A stretch of DNA of 64,000 bases, from positions 372,001 to 436,000 of the forward strand of contig JASPKZ010007549.1 in assembly GCA_030220185.1 (NCBI GenBank). The letters run 5' to 3'. Under the pieces are notes generated by a model. That model ran no database searches. It worked only from the letters and a program-made list of their open reading frames with translations, and was not told the DNA's origin. The translations under genes were made by a program, and so were the position numbers. Positions 20,304 to 31,719 of the stretch are shown in pieces (the stretch's first letter is position 1; each line of letters opens with the position of its first letter). This DNA comes from Diploptera punctata (Eukaryota; Arthropoda; Insecta; Blattodea; Blaberidae).

Positions 20304-20640
20304 TGTCCACCGCTGTGGTCTCGAGGTAGCGTGCTGCCTTGTCACGCAGCGGGCCCGGGTTCGATCCCCGGTCGGGGCAGTTTTTCTGGGTGAGGTTTTT
20401 ATCGGGGTTTTTTCCTTACCTGTAAGACAAATGTCGGGAAAACTTTAAGGCCCAAACGGTCCCCGAAATCATATGGCCATCATCATCATCATTCTTATCA
20501 TTATCATCGTCATCCTTCACCGGTGTGGAAAGCAACGGGAAGCTGCCACACCTACAATTCCCTAGTAAAGCTGCAAGCATAGCATGAAAGTGATATGATT
20601 GCAGTGAAGGACCTGCCTTCGGGCAGAATTACTATGGATG
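20304..20640 (+). mobile_element. SINE-1, long-tail variant
   Basis: TCCACCGCTGTGGTCTCGAG and B box GGTTCGATCCC start the element. Next come TGTAAGACAAATGTCGGGAA and a 3' part with CACCGGTGTGGAAAG, ending CGGGCAGAATTACTATGGAT. This 3' part is shared with 26461-26690, 36508-36757 and 60139-60442 but not with the copies at 32553 or 46742, so two tail variants of one SINE head coexist. Confidence 0.88.
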
Positions 20641-20850
20641 GATTATTGTTATTGTATTATGTAATTTACTAAAGAAATGTTTTAAGTCTGCTGTCCTTTC
20701 TGACTAGCAGACCCATGTTCGATACCCGGGTCAGTTCAAAAATTTAATTATAAGATTAATATTACAATTTTGAATCTCGGGTCCACGAGAGGTGATGCAA
20801 TCACTAGATTCTGCACCAGATTCCTAAATTAAATTGCAAACCTCTCCATA

Positions 20851-23800
20851 GTAAAGTAAAGTAATCCCACTACAAGCCTCGGGAGGCCCTTGGGGCAGTA
20901 GGAGGTTAAGGCTCCCACTACAGGCCTCGGGAGGCCCTTGGGGCAGTAGGAGGTTAAGGCTCCCACTACAAGCCTCGGGAGGCCCTTGGGGCAGTAGGAG
21001 GTTAAGGCTCCCACTACAAGCCTCGGGAGGCCCTTGGGGCAGTAGGAGGTTAAGGCTCCCACTACAAGCCTCGGGAGGCCCTTGGGGCAGTAGGAGGTTA
21101 AGGCTCCCACTACAAGCCTCGGGAGGCCCTTGGGGCAGTAGGAGGTTAAGGCTCCCACTACAAGCCTCGGGAGGCCCTTGGGGCAGTAGGAGGTTAAGGC
21201 TCCCACTACAAGCCTCGGGAGGCCCTTGGGGCAGTAGGAGGTTAAGGCTCCCACTACAAGCCTCGGGAGGCCCTTGGGGCAGTAGGAGGTTAAGGCTCCC
21301 ACTACAAGCCTCGGAGAGGCCCTTGGGGCAGTAGGAGGTTAAGGCTCCCACTACAAGCCTCGGGAGGCCCTTGGGGCAGTAGGAGGTTAAGGCTCCCACT
21401 ACAAGCCTCGGGAGGCCCTTGGGGCAGTAGGAGGTTAAGGCTCCCACTACAAGCCTCGGGAGGCCCTTGGGGCAGTAGGAGGTTAAGGCTCCCACTACAA
21501 GCCTCGGGAGGCCCTTGGGGCAGTAGGAGGTTAAGGCTCCCACTACAGGCCTCGGGAGGCCCTTGGGGCAGTAGGAGGTTAAGGCTCCCACTACAAGCCT
21601 CGGGAGGCCCATGGGGCAGTAGGAGGTTAAGGCTCCCACTACAAGCCTCGGGAGGCCCTTGGGGCAGTAGGAGGTTAAGGCTCCCACTACAAGCCTCGGG
21701 AGGCCCTTGGGGCAGTAGGAGGGTTAAGGCTCCCACTACAAGCCTCGGGAGGCCCTTGGGGCAGTAGGAGGTTAAGGCTCCCACTACAAGCCTCGGGAGG
21801 CCCTTGGGGCAGTAGGAGGTTAAGGCTCCCACTACAAGCCTCGGGAGGCCCTTGGGGCAGTAGGAGGTTAAGGCTCCCACTACAAGCCTCGGGAGGCCCT
21901 TGGGGCAGTAGGAGGTTAAGGCTCCCACTACAAGCCTCGGGAGGCCCTTGGGGCAGTAGGAGGTTAAGGCTCCCACTACAAGCCTCGGGAGGCCCTTGGG
22001 GCAGTAGGAGGTTAAGGCTCCCACTACAAGCCTCGGGAGGCCCTTGGGGCAGTAGGAGGTTAAGGCTCCCACTACAAGCCTCGGGAGGCCCTTGGGGCAG
22101 TAGGAGGTTAAGGCTCCCACTACAAGCCTCGGGAGGCCCTTGGGGCAGTAGGAGGTTAAGGCTCCCACTACAAGCCTCGGGAGGCCCTTGGGGCAGTAGG
22201 AGGTTAAGGCTCCCACTACAGGCCTCGGGAGGCCCTTGGGGCAGTAGGAGGTTAAGGCTCCCACTACAAGCCTCGGGAGGCCCTTGGGGCAGTAGGAGGT
22301 TAAGGCTCCCACTACAAGCCTCGGGAGGCCCTTGGGGCAGTAGGAGGTTAAGGCTCCCACTACAAGCCTCGGGAGGCCCTTGGGGCAGTAGGAGGTTAAG
22401 GCTCCCACTACAAGCCTCGGGAGGCCCTTGGGGCAGTAGGAGGTTAAGGCTCCCACTACAAGCCTCGGGAGGGCCCTTGGGGCAGTAGGAGGTTAAGGCT
22501 CCCACTACAAGCCTCGGGAGGCCCTTGGGGCAGTAGGAGGTTAAGGCTCCCACTACAAGCCTCGGGAGGCCCTTGGGGCAGTAGGAGGTTAAGGCTCCCA
22601 CTACAAGCCTCGGGAGGCCCTTGGGGCAGTAGGAGGTTAAGGCTCCCACTACAAGCCTCGGGAGGCCCTTGGGGCAGTAGGAGGTTAAGGCTCCCACTAC
22701 AAGCCTCGGGAGGCCCTTGGGGCAGTAGGAGGTTAAGGCTCCCACTACAAGCCTCGGGAGGCCCTTGGGGCAGTAGGAGGTTAAGGCTCCCACTACAAGC
22801 CTCGGGAGGCCCTTGGGGCAGTAGGAGGTTAAGGCTCCCACTACAGAGCCTCGGGAGGCCCTTGGGGCAGTAGAGGAGGTTAAGGCTCCCACTACAAGCC
22901 TCGGGAGGCCCTTGGGGCAGTAGGAGGTTAAGGCTCCCACTACAAGCCTCGGGAGGCCCTTGGGGCAGTAGGAGGTTAAGGCTCCCACTACAAGCCTCGG
23001 GAGGCCCTTGGGGCAGTAGGAGGTTAAGGCTCCCACTACAAGCCTCGGGAGGCCCTTGGGGCAGTAGGAGGTTAAGGCTCCCACTACAAGCCTCGGGAGG
23101 CCCTTGGGGCAGTAGGAGGTTAAGGCTCCCACTACAAGCCTCGGGAGGCCCTTGGGGCAGTAGGAGGTTAAGGCTCCCACTACAAGCCTCGGGAGGCCCT
23201 TGGGGCAGTAGGAGGTTAAGGCTCCCACTACAAGGCCTCGGGAGGCCCTTGGGGCAGTAGGAGGTTAAGGCTCCCACTACAAGCCTCGGGAGGCCCTTGG
23301 GGCAGTAGGAGGTTAAGGCTCCCACTACAAGCCTCGGGAGGCCCTTGGGGCAGTAGAGGTTAAGGCTCCCACTACAAGCCTCGGGAGGCCCTTGGGACAG
23401 TAGGAGGTTAAGGCTCCCACTACAAGCCTCGGGAGGCCCTTGGGGCAGTAGGAGGTTAAGGCTCCCACTACAAGCCTCGGGAGGCCCTTGGGGCCAGTAG
23501 GAGGTTAAGGCTCCCACTACAAGCCTCGGGAGGCCCTTGGGGCAGTAGGAGGTTAAGGCTCCCACTACAAGCCTCGGGAGGCCCTTGGGGCAGTAGGAGG
23601 TTAAGGCTCCCACTACAAGCCTCGGGAGGCCCTTGGGCAGTAGGAGGTTAAGGCTCCCACTACAAGCCTCGGGAGGCCCTTGGGGCAGTAGGAGGTTAAG
23701 GCTCCTACTACAAGCCTCGGGAGGCCCTTGGGGCAGTAGGAGGTTAAGGCTCCCACTACAAGCCTCGGGAGGCCCTTGGGGCAGTAGGAGGTTAAGGCTC

Positions 23801-26290
23801 CCACTACAGGCCTCAGGAGGCCCTTGGGGCAGTAGGCGGTTAAGGCTCCCACTACAGGCCTCAGGAGGCTCTTGGGGCAGTAGGAGGTTAAGGCTCCCAC
23901 TACAAGCCTCGGGATGCCCTTGGGGCAGTAGGAGGTTAAGGCTCCCACTACAGGCCTCAGGAGGCCCTTGGGGCAGTAGGAGGTTAAGGCTCCCACTACA
24001 AGCCTCGGGAGGCCCTTGGGGCAGTAGGAGGTTAAGGCTCCCACTACAAGCCTCGGGAGGCCCTTGGGGCAGTAGGAGGTTAAGGCTCCCACTACAAGCC
24101 TCGGGAAGCCCTTGGGGCAGTAGGAGGTTAAGGCTCCCACTACAAGCCTCGGGAGGCCCTTGGGGCAGTAGGAGGTTAAGGCTCTCCACTACAAGCCTCG
24201 GGAGGCCCTTGGGGAAGTAGGAGGTTAAGGCTCCCACTACAAGCCTCGGGAGGCCCTTGGGGCAGTAGGAGGTTAAGGCTCCCACTACAAGCCTCGGGAA
24301 GCCCTTGGGGCAGTAGGAGGTTAAGGCTCCCACTACAAGCCTCGGGAGGCCCTTGGGGCAGTAGGAGGTTAAGGCTCCCACTACAGGCCTCAGGAGGCCC
24401 TTGGGGCAGTAGGAGGTTAAGGCTCCCACTACAAGCCTCGGGAAGCCCTTGGGGCAGTAGGAGGTTAAGGCTCCCACTACAAGCCTCGGGAGGCCCTTGG
24501 GCAGTAGGAGGTTAAGGCTCCCACTACAAGCCTCGGGAGGCCCTTGGGGCAGTAGGAGGTTAAGGCTCCCACTACAAGCCTCGGGAGGCCCTTGGGGCAG
24601 TAGGAGGTTAAGGCTCCCACTACAAGCCTCGGGAGGCCCTTGGGGCAGTAGGAGGTTAAGGCTCCCACTACAAGCCTCGGGAGGCCCTTGGGGCAGTAGG
24701 AGGTTAAGGCTCCCACTACAAGCCTTCGGGAAGCCCTTGGGGCAGTAGGAGGTTAAGGCTCCCACTACAAGCCTCGGGAGGCCCTTGGGGCAGTAGGAGG
24801 TTAAGGCTCCCACTACAAGCCTCGGGAGGCCCTTGGGGCAGTAGGAGGTTAAGGCTCCCACTACAAGCCTCGGGAGGCCCTTGGGGCAGTAGGAGGTTAA
24901 GGCTCCCACTACAAGCCTCGGGAGGCCCTTGGGGCAGTAGGAGGTTAAGGCTCCCACTACAAGCCTCGGGAGGCCCTTGGGGCAGTAGGAGGTTAAGGCT
25001 CCTACTACAAGCCTCGGGAGGCCCTTGGGGCAGTAGGAGGTTAAGGCTCCCACTACAAGCCTCGGGAGGCCCTTGGGGCAGTAGGAGGTTAAGGCTCCCA
25101 CTACAAAGCCTCGGGAGGCCCTTGGGGCAGTAGGAGGTTAAGGCTCCCACTACAAGCCTCGGGAAGCCCTTGGGGCAGTAGGAGGTTAAGGCTCCCACTA
25201 CAAGCCTCGGGAGGCCCTTGGGGCAGTAGGAGGTTAAGGCTCCCACTACAAAGCCTCGGGAGGCCCTTGGGGCAGTAGGAGGTTAAGGCTCCCACTACAA
25301 GCCTCGGGAGGCCCTTGGGGCAGTAGGAGGTTAAGGCTCCCACTACAAGCCTCGTGAGGCCCTTGGGGCAGTAGGAGGTTAAGGCTCCCACTACAAGCCT
25401 CGGGAGGCCCTTGGGGCAGTAGGAAGTTAAGGCTCCCACTACAAGCCTCGGGAGGCCCTTGGGGCAGTAGGAGGTTAAGGCTCCCACTACAAGCCTCGGG
25501 AGGCCCTTGGGGCAGTAGGAGGTTAAGGCTCCCACTACAAGCCTCGGGAGGCCCTTGGGGCAGTAGGAGGTTAAGGCTCCCACTACAAGCCTCGGGAAGC
25601 CCTTGGGCAGTAGGAGGTTAAGGCTCCCACTACAAGCCTCGGGAGGCCCTTGGGGCAGTAGGAGGTTAAGGCTCCCACTACAAGCCTCGGGAGGCCCTTG
25701 GGGCAGTAGGAGGTTAAGGCTCCCACTACAAGCCTCGGGAGGCCCTTGGGGCAGTAGGAGGTTAAGGCTCCCACTACAAGCCTCGGGAGGCCCTTGGGGC
25801 AGTAGGAGGTTAAGGCTCCCACTACAAGCCTCGGGAGGCCCTTGGGGCAGTAGGAGGTTAAGGCTCCCACTACAAGCCTCGGGAGGCCCTTGGGGCAGTA
25901 GGAGGTTAAGGCTCCCACTACAAGCCTCGGGAGGCCCTTGGGGCAGTAGGAGGTTAAGGCTCCCACTACAAGCCTCGGGAGGCCCTTGGGGCAGTAGGAG
26001 GTTAAGGCTCCCACTACAAGCCTCGGGAGGCCCTTGGGGCAGTAGGAGGTTAAGGCTCCCACTTTTTCTAGACAATCGGCACTTGATGTCAGCCGGGTTG
26101 TCAGCCCTGCGTGACGGCCGCCTTTACCCCCAGAACAAGCGTCTGGTACTCATTTCCATTAGAGGCTGAGTCGACCCCAGGGCCATAGTGCCGCCAGAAG
26201 GTTTTGGTCAGTTTAAAAATCCTGACCCCACCGGGACTTGAACCCTCGACCTTCCGACTTGTAGCGCAGTGCCTTAACCACTACGTTATG
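20851..26290 (-). mobile_element. SINE-2 carrying a 5.2-kb internal expansion
   Basis: Read on the minus strand the element starts with the SINE-2 head (26290 down to about 26063: B box GGTTCAAGTCC, then GCGTCACGCAGGGCTGACAA reversed in the body). It passes into about 108 copies of its own 48-bp 3' segment and then finishes with the SINE 3' end (TTACTTTACTTT, 20862-20851). Both junctions are exactly where single-copy relatives have the flanks of that segment. Confidence 0.92.
20865..26056 (-). repeat. 48-bp satellite derived from SINE-2, about 108 copies
   Basis: The plus-strand unit is TCCCACTACAAGCCTCGGGA, then GGCCCTTGGGGCAGTAGGAG and GTTAAGGC (48 bases). Most units are identical. Variants (GCCTCAGGAGG, CGGGAAGCC, single-base indels) cluster between 23.6 and 25.6 kb, leaving both ends the most uniform. 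Because 48 is divisible by three and the unit lacks stops in several frames, long open frames of 157-881 codons appear; they change frame at each indel and have no start context, so I do not call them genes. Confidence 0.97.
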
Positions 26291-26460
26291 TTACTATTAT
26301 ATAATGTCCTAACATTCGATGTTCCCACATGTCCCTGTATTTCAGCCTTTGTCACGAATTTCCTGAATAGTGCCCGGATAACAGAATGGGTCATAGGTCA
26401 TCGGATCATTTAAGCACGCAAGCCACTGCACCACGACAAGATAAAGATACCATCTATTTT

Positions 26461-26690
26461 ATAGTAATTCTGCCCAAGGGCAGGTCTTTCACTGCAATCA
26501 TAGAAATTATAGGTGTGGTAGGGGTAGAATCCGCACCGGTGAATGGTGATGACCGGATGATTTTCGGAAACCGTTGGGCCCTAAACTTCCAGACATTTGT
26601 CTTATAGGCGAGGAAAAACCCCGAAAAAACCTCATCCAGGAGCCCGTCCCGACCGGGAATAGAACCCGGGCCCGCGGCGTGACATGGCAG
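26461..26690 (-). mobile_element. SINE-1, long-tail variant, 5' truncated
   Basis: Minus strand: B box GGTTCTATTCCC (mutated), the CATTTGTCTTA segment reversed, the CACCGGTG block and the CGGGCAGAATTACTAT-like 3' end (here TTGGGCAGAATTACTAT). The A-box region is missing or degraded. Confidence 0.8.
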
Positions 26691-26719
26691 ATGGAGGGAT
26701 TAATGCAGATGGATTATCT

Positions 26720-27200
26720 TTTATCATCATCATCATCACCAACAACAAACAAGGATTAAGCCCAATGGCCTGTTCCGATCTCATTATAGGTCGAATTGTT
26801 CCTTCCATCTCTTCAATGGTCTTCCCAACATTCTTCTCCCTTTTGGTTTATAATTATACATTCTTCTTGGTATGCGCTGTTCATTCATTCGTAATACGTG
26901 CTGAAGGTAAGCATTTTGATAATATTTTATTCTTTCACAGAGATTAAATATATTAAGTTCTGTTCTTATATCTTCGTTTTTATTTTTATCGGTCCTTTGG
27001 TATCCTGCTATTGCTCTCAACATCTTCCTTTCAGCAGCCTCTATATGTTTACTATCTGCCTTTGTTAATGTCCAGGTTTCACATCCATAGATAAGAGATG
27101 GAACTGCCAATACTTTGTAAAACTTCAAAATAGTTTTTCTTCTTCTATTTAATTGTTCCCGTTTATTTTCATTCATATCAAGTGTAGCTTTGTACATCAT
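26720..27200 (-). mobile_element. LINE-B-like C-terminal fragment, open frame
   Basis: A continuous 138-codon frame (27200-26784) reads KFYKVLAVPSLIYGCETWTL, MLRAIAGYQRTDKNKNEDI, LQHVLRMNEQRIPRRMYNY and RMLGRPLKRWKEQFDL, followed by a GATGATGATGATAA-type tail near 26720. It is the largest intact LINE C-terminal piece of this subfamily in the window; RT motifs lie upstream and are missing. Confidence 0.88.
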
Positions 27201-27239
27201 TTTACCCTTCGGAGAATTTTATTTCACCTGATTGAATCT

Positions 27240-27600
27240 TACTTCTCTTTTATAGAGCTTCCTTCGTTCATACCAGAACAACCATTATAGTAGTAGTAGA
27301 AGTCCTGGCCACTCCTCTGGGAAGCATAGAGCCTTGATAAAAGCTCGCCAATGAACTGTGTTGTTGCCTTAATTTCATTCCAACTCATCCCAGTCTGCAG
27401 TCTGCAGCCGACTGTTGAGGAGTTCACAGAGAGCACGCAGTATCTCCTGAAGATGTCTACCGCAGCAGTAGACGAAACGTCGAGTAGAAGAACGACTGGA
27501 CCACGGCCTATACGCCCGGAAGACGAACCTAATAGGGATCAAGACGCCGGCCGTGAAAGCCTACAGTCATCTGTCCATCTTCTCCAGTTTTCCTCATAGT
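27240..27600 (+). mobile_element. Hammerhead-bearing element, single-arm copy
   Basis: The right part has the hammerhead (27436-27492) followed by the block GGACCACGGCC, CGCCCGGAAG and CCGGCCGTGAAAGCCT. That block also ends the fold-back elements at 34.7, 35.2 and 40.9 kb, so it belongs to the same lineage. No inverted partner arm is present here. Outer limits are approximate. Confidence 0.6.
27436..27492 (+). ncRNA. Hammerhead ribozyme candidate (ACGU type)
   Basis: Stem I CUC (before 27447) with GAG (27482-27484); core CUGAAGA (27447-27453); U; stem II GUCUAC-CGCAGCA-GUAGAC (six Watson-Crick pairs); GAA (27474-27476); palindrome ACGU (27477-27480); C at position 17 (27481). Stem III as a single molecule would be almost absent, but two molecules could pair through ACGU. 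Confidence 0.75.
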
Positions 27601-27945
27601 CTTTTTCCTTTCATCTTTATGTTGAACATATTGTCAGTATATAATATTAATGTATGTAGCTTATTAATTTTTATAATAAAATAATTAATTATATAAAATG
27701 AAGGTAAATGGGTTAGTTATGCATGTCTTAATGCTATCAGAATAAATGTGCTTTTACACTGCTCATTATTATAATAATAATCTGTTTAAATATCTCATTA
27801 AAACCACTTAAACGTAAATAGTGGTAAATTTTATTTTAGCACGTTGGCAAAGTGGCTGTACGATATAAATATTGTCATCTTAACAGCTTAAAAAATAACG
27901 TTTGCATAGCTTTAGTTATTAACTTTGTGAAGTGTTGAATCGTAT
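27601..27945. other. AT-rich spacer
   Basis: No gene, SINE box or inverted repeat seen. Confidence 0.4.
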
Positions 27946-27947
27946 GA

Positions 27948-28185
27948 TTATGTCCAAAACAATTGGCGTCGGTCTAGGGGTTAACTACCTTGACTCTGGT
28001 TCCAAAAATCTTCGACTCAAACCCAGCTGGCGTAAATGGATTTCTTACGATGGAAAAAAATCTAGAGTTAAGTCCTCTGGTAGAGACATTCGTCTGTGGG
28101 TCTCAGTTCTGAAGATTTTCGGGTTCAGAAAATAGCATTAAGTCTAAATTAGAGCATCTGAACAAATTTTAATCGTCCTTTCCCG
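27948..28185 (+). mobile_element. SINE-3, diverged copy
   Basis: TCGGTCTAGGGGTTAACTAC (A-box area), a mutated B box CGACTCAAACCC and GATGGAAAAAAATCTAGAG, then GTTCTGAAGATTTTCGGGTT follow the SINE-3 order with many substitutions. Confidence 0.7.
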
Positions 28186-28237
28186 TAAATGAGGGGCGTG
28201 GTAGCTCCTTGCAGAGGGAAAACGCCGAAGATAGTCC

Positions 28238-28335
28238 AGGAGTGAGCATTAACCATGATTTGAGAGAGGTAAATTATACAGGGGATGATTGGTTTATGGC
28301 TACAAACATACGGGTTTAGTAGTGGCCTGAATTAG
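28238..28335 (+). mobile_element. RTE-A 3' tail fragment
   Basis: ATTTGAGAGAGGTAAATTAT and ACAGGGGATGATTGG resemble the YDLREVDYTGNDW codons, followed by ACATACGGGTTTAGTAGTGG, the degraded end of the ORF and trailer. Confidence 0.6.
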
Positions 28336-28430
28336 TTAGTTCCAATTTAAGTTTTTATGCAGTGGTCCTACATAATCTAAACAATTATAAAGACATAAAA
28401 AAAATTAGCACGAAGCAGAGTAAAGTAGCA

Positions 28431-28948
28431 TATACAGGGTGAACGTTAATTATACCGACAAGCTTCAGGGACTGATTCCTGACTGGAAATGAAGGAAAAA
28501 AAAGTCCTATAAACATGTATCCGGAAATGAACGATGCAACGACAACAAATTATCCCAGCACACAGTACATAGCATAATCGCATCCGCGTCACAACAGATG
28601 TTCAAAGTGGCCTCCATGTGATGCAATGCACGCGTTCACACGTATCATGGATTTCCTCAATCCGAATAGCGTCACAGACGACTTGGGCACGCTGTTGAAG
28701 GGTAAGCACATCAGGTACTGGTTCAGCAAACACAACGCTTTTCAGATGCCCCCAGAGGTAAACATCCAGGGGGTTTAAATCAGGTGATCTAGCAGGCCAT
28801 GCAACAGGGCCGAGGGAATAACATTCGTCAGCGCCATCTACCGTAGCAACGGTGCATTTATGGACACTTATTCATAGAACATTTTTTCCTCCATTTCCAG
28901 TCAGGAATCAGTCCGTGCAGTTTGTCGAATTTACCTTGCATACAGGTA
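28431..28948 (-). mobile_element. mariner/Tc1-like remnant with TIRs
   Basis: Imperfect inverted termini of about 85 bases (left ACAGGGTGAACGTTAATTAT; both contain GGACTGATTCCTGACTGGAA) enclose a minus-strand frame. It reads PVAWPARSPDLNPLDVYLWG, then HLKSVVFAEP. This is the C-terminal SPDLNP..YLWG motif, with the third catalytic Asp/Glu region, of an IS630-Tc1-mariner transposase seen widely in insects. The N-terminal helix-turn-helix and first two catalytic residues are deleted. Confidence 0.82.
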
Positions 28949-28994
28949 CATCTCAGCGATCTTCAGTTATTTTACAGAGTGACAGAAATCAGCC

Positions 28995-29520
28995 TTTTAT
29001 GTATTGTCTTTCTATGTAAAAATTGAGCCTGCGATGTTTGTGGCTTCCAGGCTTCTAAACCCCTCAACCGATCTTCATGAAAATTTGTACATACATGTTT
29101 TCAAGTACGCCGAGTGTTTAATCGCTATCTATTAAACTATAAAACCATTAGGTGTAGGAGTTCACCTGAAATAAAAAGCCACCCTAGTAGTCGCAATGTT
29201 CGATTTTCACAACGAAACTCAGTATATGCTATGAAAATAAACCGAGATACGTATTATCCAAAACTAAACGAAATCCGACCATTAGAAGTGGGGGTTTTAC
29301 CTGAAATTTGAAAATACTTAATAATTGACTCTAGCAAACCTCCATGTTTGGTTCATTGCAATGCATAACTTTGTGTATACACATTTTTAGGTATGTCGAA
29401 TGTTTAGCTGATATTATGTTCTTAAAACATTGGGTGTAGGAGTTTACCTAAGAACGAAAATTAGAAATATATCCCATTTATTTAGGCGTAGCAGCGCAAG
29501 CTGGGCATTAGCTAGTATAC
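28995..29520. repeat. Unclassified dispersed repeat
   Basis: The region ends with GCAGCGCAAGCTGGGCATTA and GCTAGTATA. It begins with an AAACCCCTCAACCGATCTTC segment of the kind found in many insect non-autonomous repeats. Internally AACCATTAGGTGTAGGAGTT-like words recur three times with about 130-base spacing (29145, 29280, 29430). No coding sequence. Confidence 0.5.
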
Positions 29521-30230
29521 GATGAAGATGGGAGAGAAATTAAATTATACAAAAAATTCATCAAAAGATGGAAGCTAATAACTGAAGCCATGTAGCACGA
29601 TAAACAAATTATTTAAAATAATGAATAAAAAGTTTTAAATACATGTTTTAAACTTGACACATATAATTAAGCAGTCTGGAAGCAATTGAATTGCTTTACT
29701 TTGCTTGAAATTTTGTATTTAAATGCTTATTTTGAAAGCAATAATTTTTAATCACATTTTCTGTTAGTTTTAAAAACGTTTCTTAGTATTTAAGGGTCAT
29801 ATTTAACAATGTTACAGATTTGATTACAGATTTATATAATTTAATAAAATGCATGTGGTAATGTTGATAATTTTTTCTTAAAAATGTTTTAATTGTAATA
29901 TTAATATCTCATAACATCTTTTTCCATCCAAGTTTGATAGAAATATGATTTTCAAATTGAATAAATATTGTTTTTTAAAATGGAAACAGATGTCAACAAT
30001 ATAAAATATTTATGTCTATATAATTTTGAAAATATATTTTTAATAACAATGTTAATTATCTAAATGTATTTTTTTGCAATGTCTTAAGATGTTTTAGGTG
30101 GTATTGTTGTATATTAGGTGAATTTAAAACTGTTTTGAGTACATCTGTGTCACTAATGTTACGAAGCTCATGTTTTCTCATGGCCTACTCGGTTGTTTTG
30201 ATTCAGATTTTCAGAGGGCACTGTGAATAA
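29521..30230. other. AT-rich spacer
   Basis: No gene or repeat boundary recognised. Confidence 0.4.
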
Positions 30231-30231
30231 T

Positions 30232-30468
30232 GCATAGCTGCCTCGTACGCAGTGGACCCGGGTTCGATCCCCGACCGAGACAAGTGTCCTGGGGGCGATG
30301 TCCCCCCCCCCCGAGGCTTTTTCTCACCTGTAAGACAAATGTCAGGACAATTTATGGCCAAAACTGTTTCCGAACATCATCTAATCATGAACATATTCGC
30401 CATGTTTAGTGTGAATATTTGTGTGTCAATACTGTGTTGTCCCGGAGGAGCCCAATTTTTAAAATAAT
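30232..30468 (+). mobile_element. SINE-1, 5'-damaged copy
   Basis: B box GGTTCGATCCC, a C run at 30302-30313 and TGTAAGACAAATGTCAGGAC place it in SINE-1. The A-box region is altered (CATAGCTGCCTCGTACGCAG). It ends about 30468 with a short A-rich tail. Confidence 0.8.
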
Positions 30469-30847
30469 AAAAACTTGGTTGTGAAAGGCCTATAAGGTGA
30501 GAGGTGAACTAAAAGCATAAAACCTTTTTAAACTCAGTAAGCTCCTGTCTATCAGCTGGCTTCTGGTCTCACATCCACATATGTTAAAGACAGGGATGTG
30601 ATCAACGTGTCGGATCTCCCAGCAGTTATAGCTAGTTTTCTCAACCTGGAGCTCGCGGCGTTTCAGTCAATGACCCCTCTTATAATTTGATTCCGTTCCT
30701 CTCTTTGCAAAGCCTTAAGTCTCCATTCATTGTTATCAAGTTATCCTCCACATCATCCAATCATACGAGTCTTGGTCTTCCTGTATTCCTTTTACCACCT
30801 GCTTTACCACTTATCAGTTTCACAAATTATTGTTGATACCCAAATTC
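30469..30847. other. Possible degraded LINE region
   Basis: Minus-strand words around 30640-30830 resemble LINE C-terminal codons (for example TCAAGTTATCCTCCACATC read inverted), but no clean motif survives. Confidence 0.3.
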
Positions 30848-30975
30848 CTCATGATGATTGGTCCATACCAGTCCCACACTGGTGGAAATTCCGTTAAATA
30901 ATGTCTTCCCCCATGGGGACCGGATCCAGGGCAAGACCCCTAGCTCTGCACCGAGGCATAATGTCTTAAACAGCT
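30848..30975 (-). mobile_element. RTE-A 5' UTR fragment
   Basis: The minus strand reads GGTGCAGAGCTAGGGGTCTT, a CCCTGGATCCGGTCC segment and GGGGGAAGACATTATTTAAC, in the same order as the leader at 56163 onward, then GTGTGGGACTGGTATGGACC. Diverged but colinear. Confidence 0.6.
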
Positions 30976-31719
30976 CGCCTACGACATACGACGTAAAATC
31001 CATAATTCATTTTTTTTAATATTCAAGAAATGTACAAATATGAGGCGAATCGTAAATTATGTAACTCCTTTAATTTGATTTTAAAATATTTTCACTGACA
31101 AATGAAGGTTATTAAGTAATAAATTCATGAATATAAAAAATCTACTGTGTTAAATTATAATAAAAATAACAATTGAAACTTGTTGCTATGAGAATATTAT
31201 AAGAAAAGATGAACTTTTGAAGCTGTTTTTCTAACATTAGTGACACAGGGTCTTGTGGAGGCACTTGATAGTTTGTTTTGTTTTGCCTGATGAGTGTTTT
31301 TAGATGTGTTATATTATTACTTGTGTATATTGTGTTGGTGTGTTTTCCAATTGTGTGTACTTTGCATGTACTTTGTCAATGGTTATAATAAACTGGCATG
31401 AGTTGAAAACAGGCATGGACAGGGCACTGGGGTAATGGTCCAAGGTGTTTATACGCGGTCTTAAATAGATCTGATAGGAAGTCGCATTATGAGCTATTTT
31501 GTTAAATAATTTGAATTAGTTTCTTATTAGTTCTACCACCTCGACTAGTTTCGAAGAAATGGAGGTCATCCTCACCCAACAATTAACTTTTGAGACGTCC
31601 GTTAGAAGCTTGTGCATCCACTCTCCCTCTGGTGTTGGTGACAAAACTCATCTAATATTTTGTACTGGGAATTTAAAAATTCACGAACATTATCCATATT
31701 TCTAATTTTGATTTATTAA
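30976..31719. other. AT-rich spacer
   Basis: No coding motif or SINE. TAACATTAGTGACACAGG near 31228 is nearly the inverse of GTGTCACTAATGTTACG near 30148, possibly marking ends of an old 1.1-kb insertion that contains the SINE and leader fragment. Confidence 0.35.

Noticed and set aside
20824..26075. Very long open frames (up to 881 codons) with a 16-residue repeat, as if a repetitive structural protein
   Set aside because: The unit is 48 bases and stop-free in several frames on both strands; every indel swaps frames, and both ends merge into a SINE. No start context, signal peptide or codon signature.
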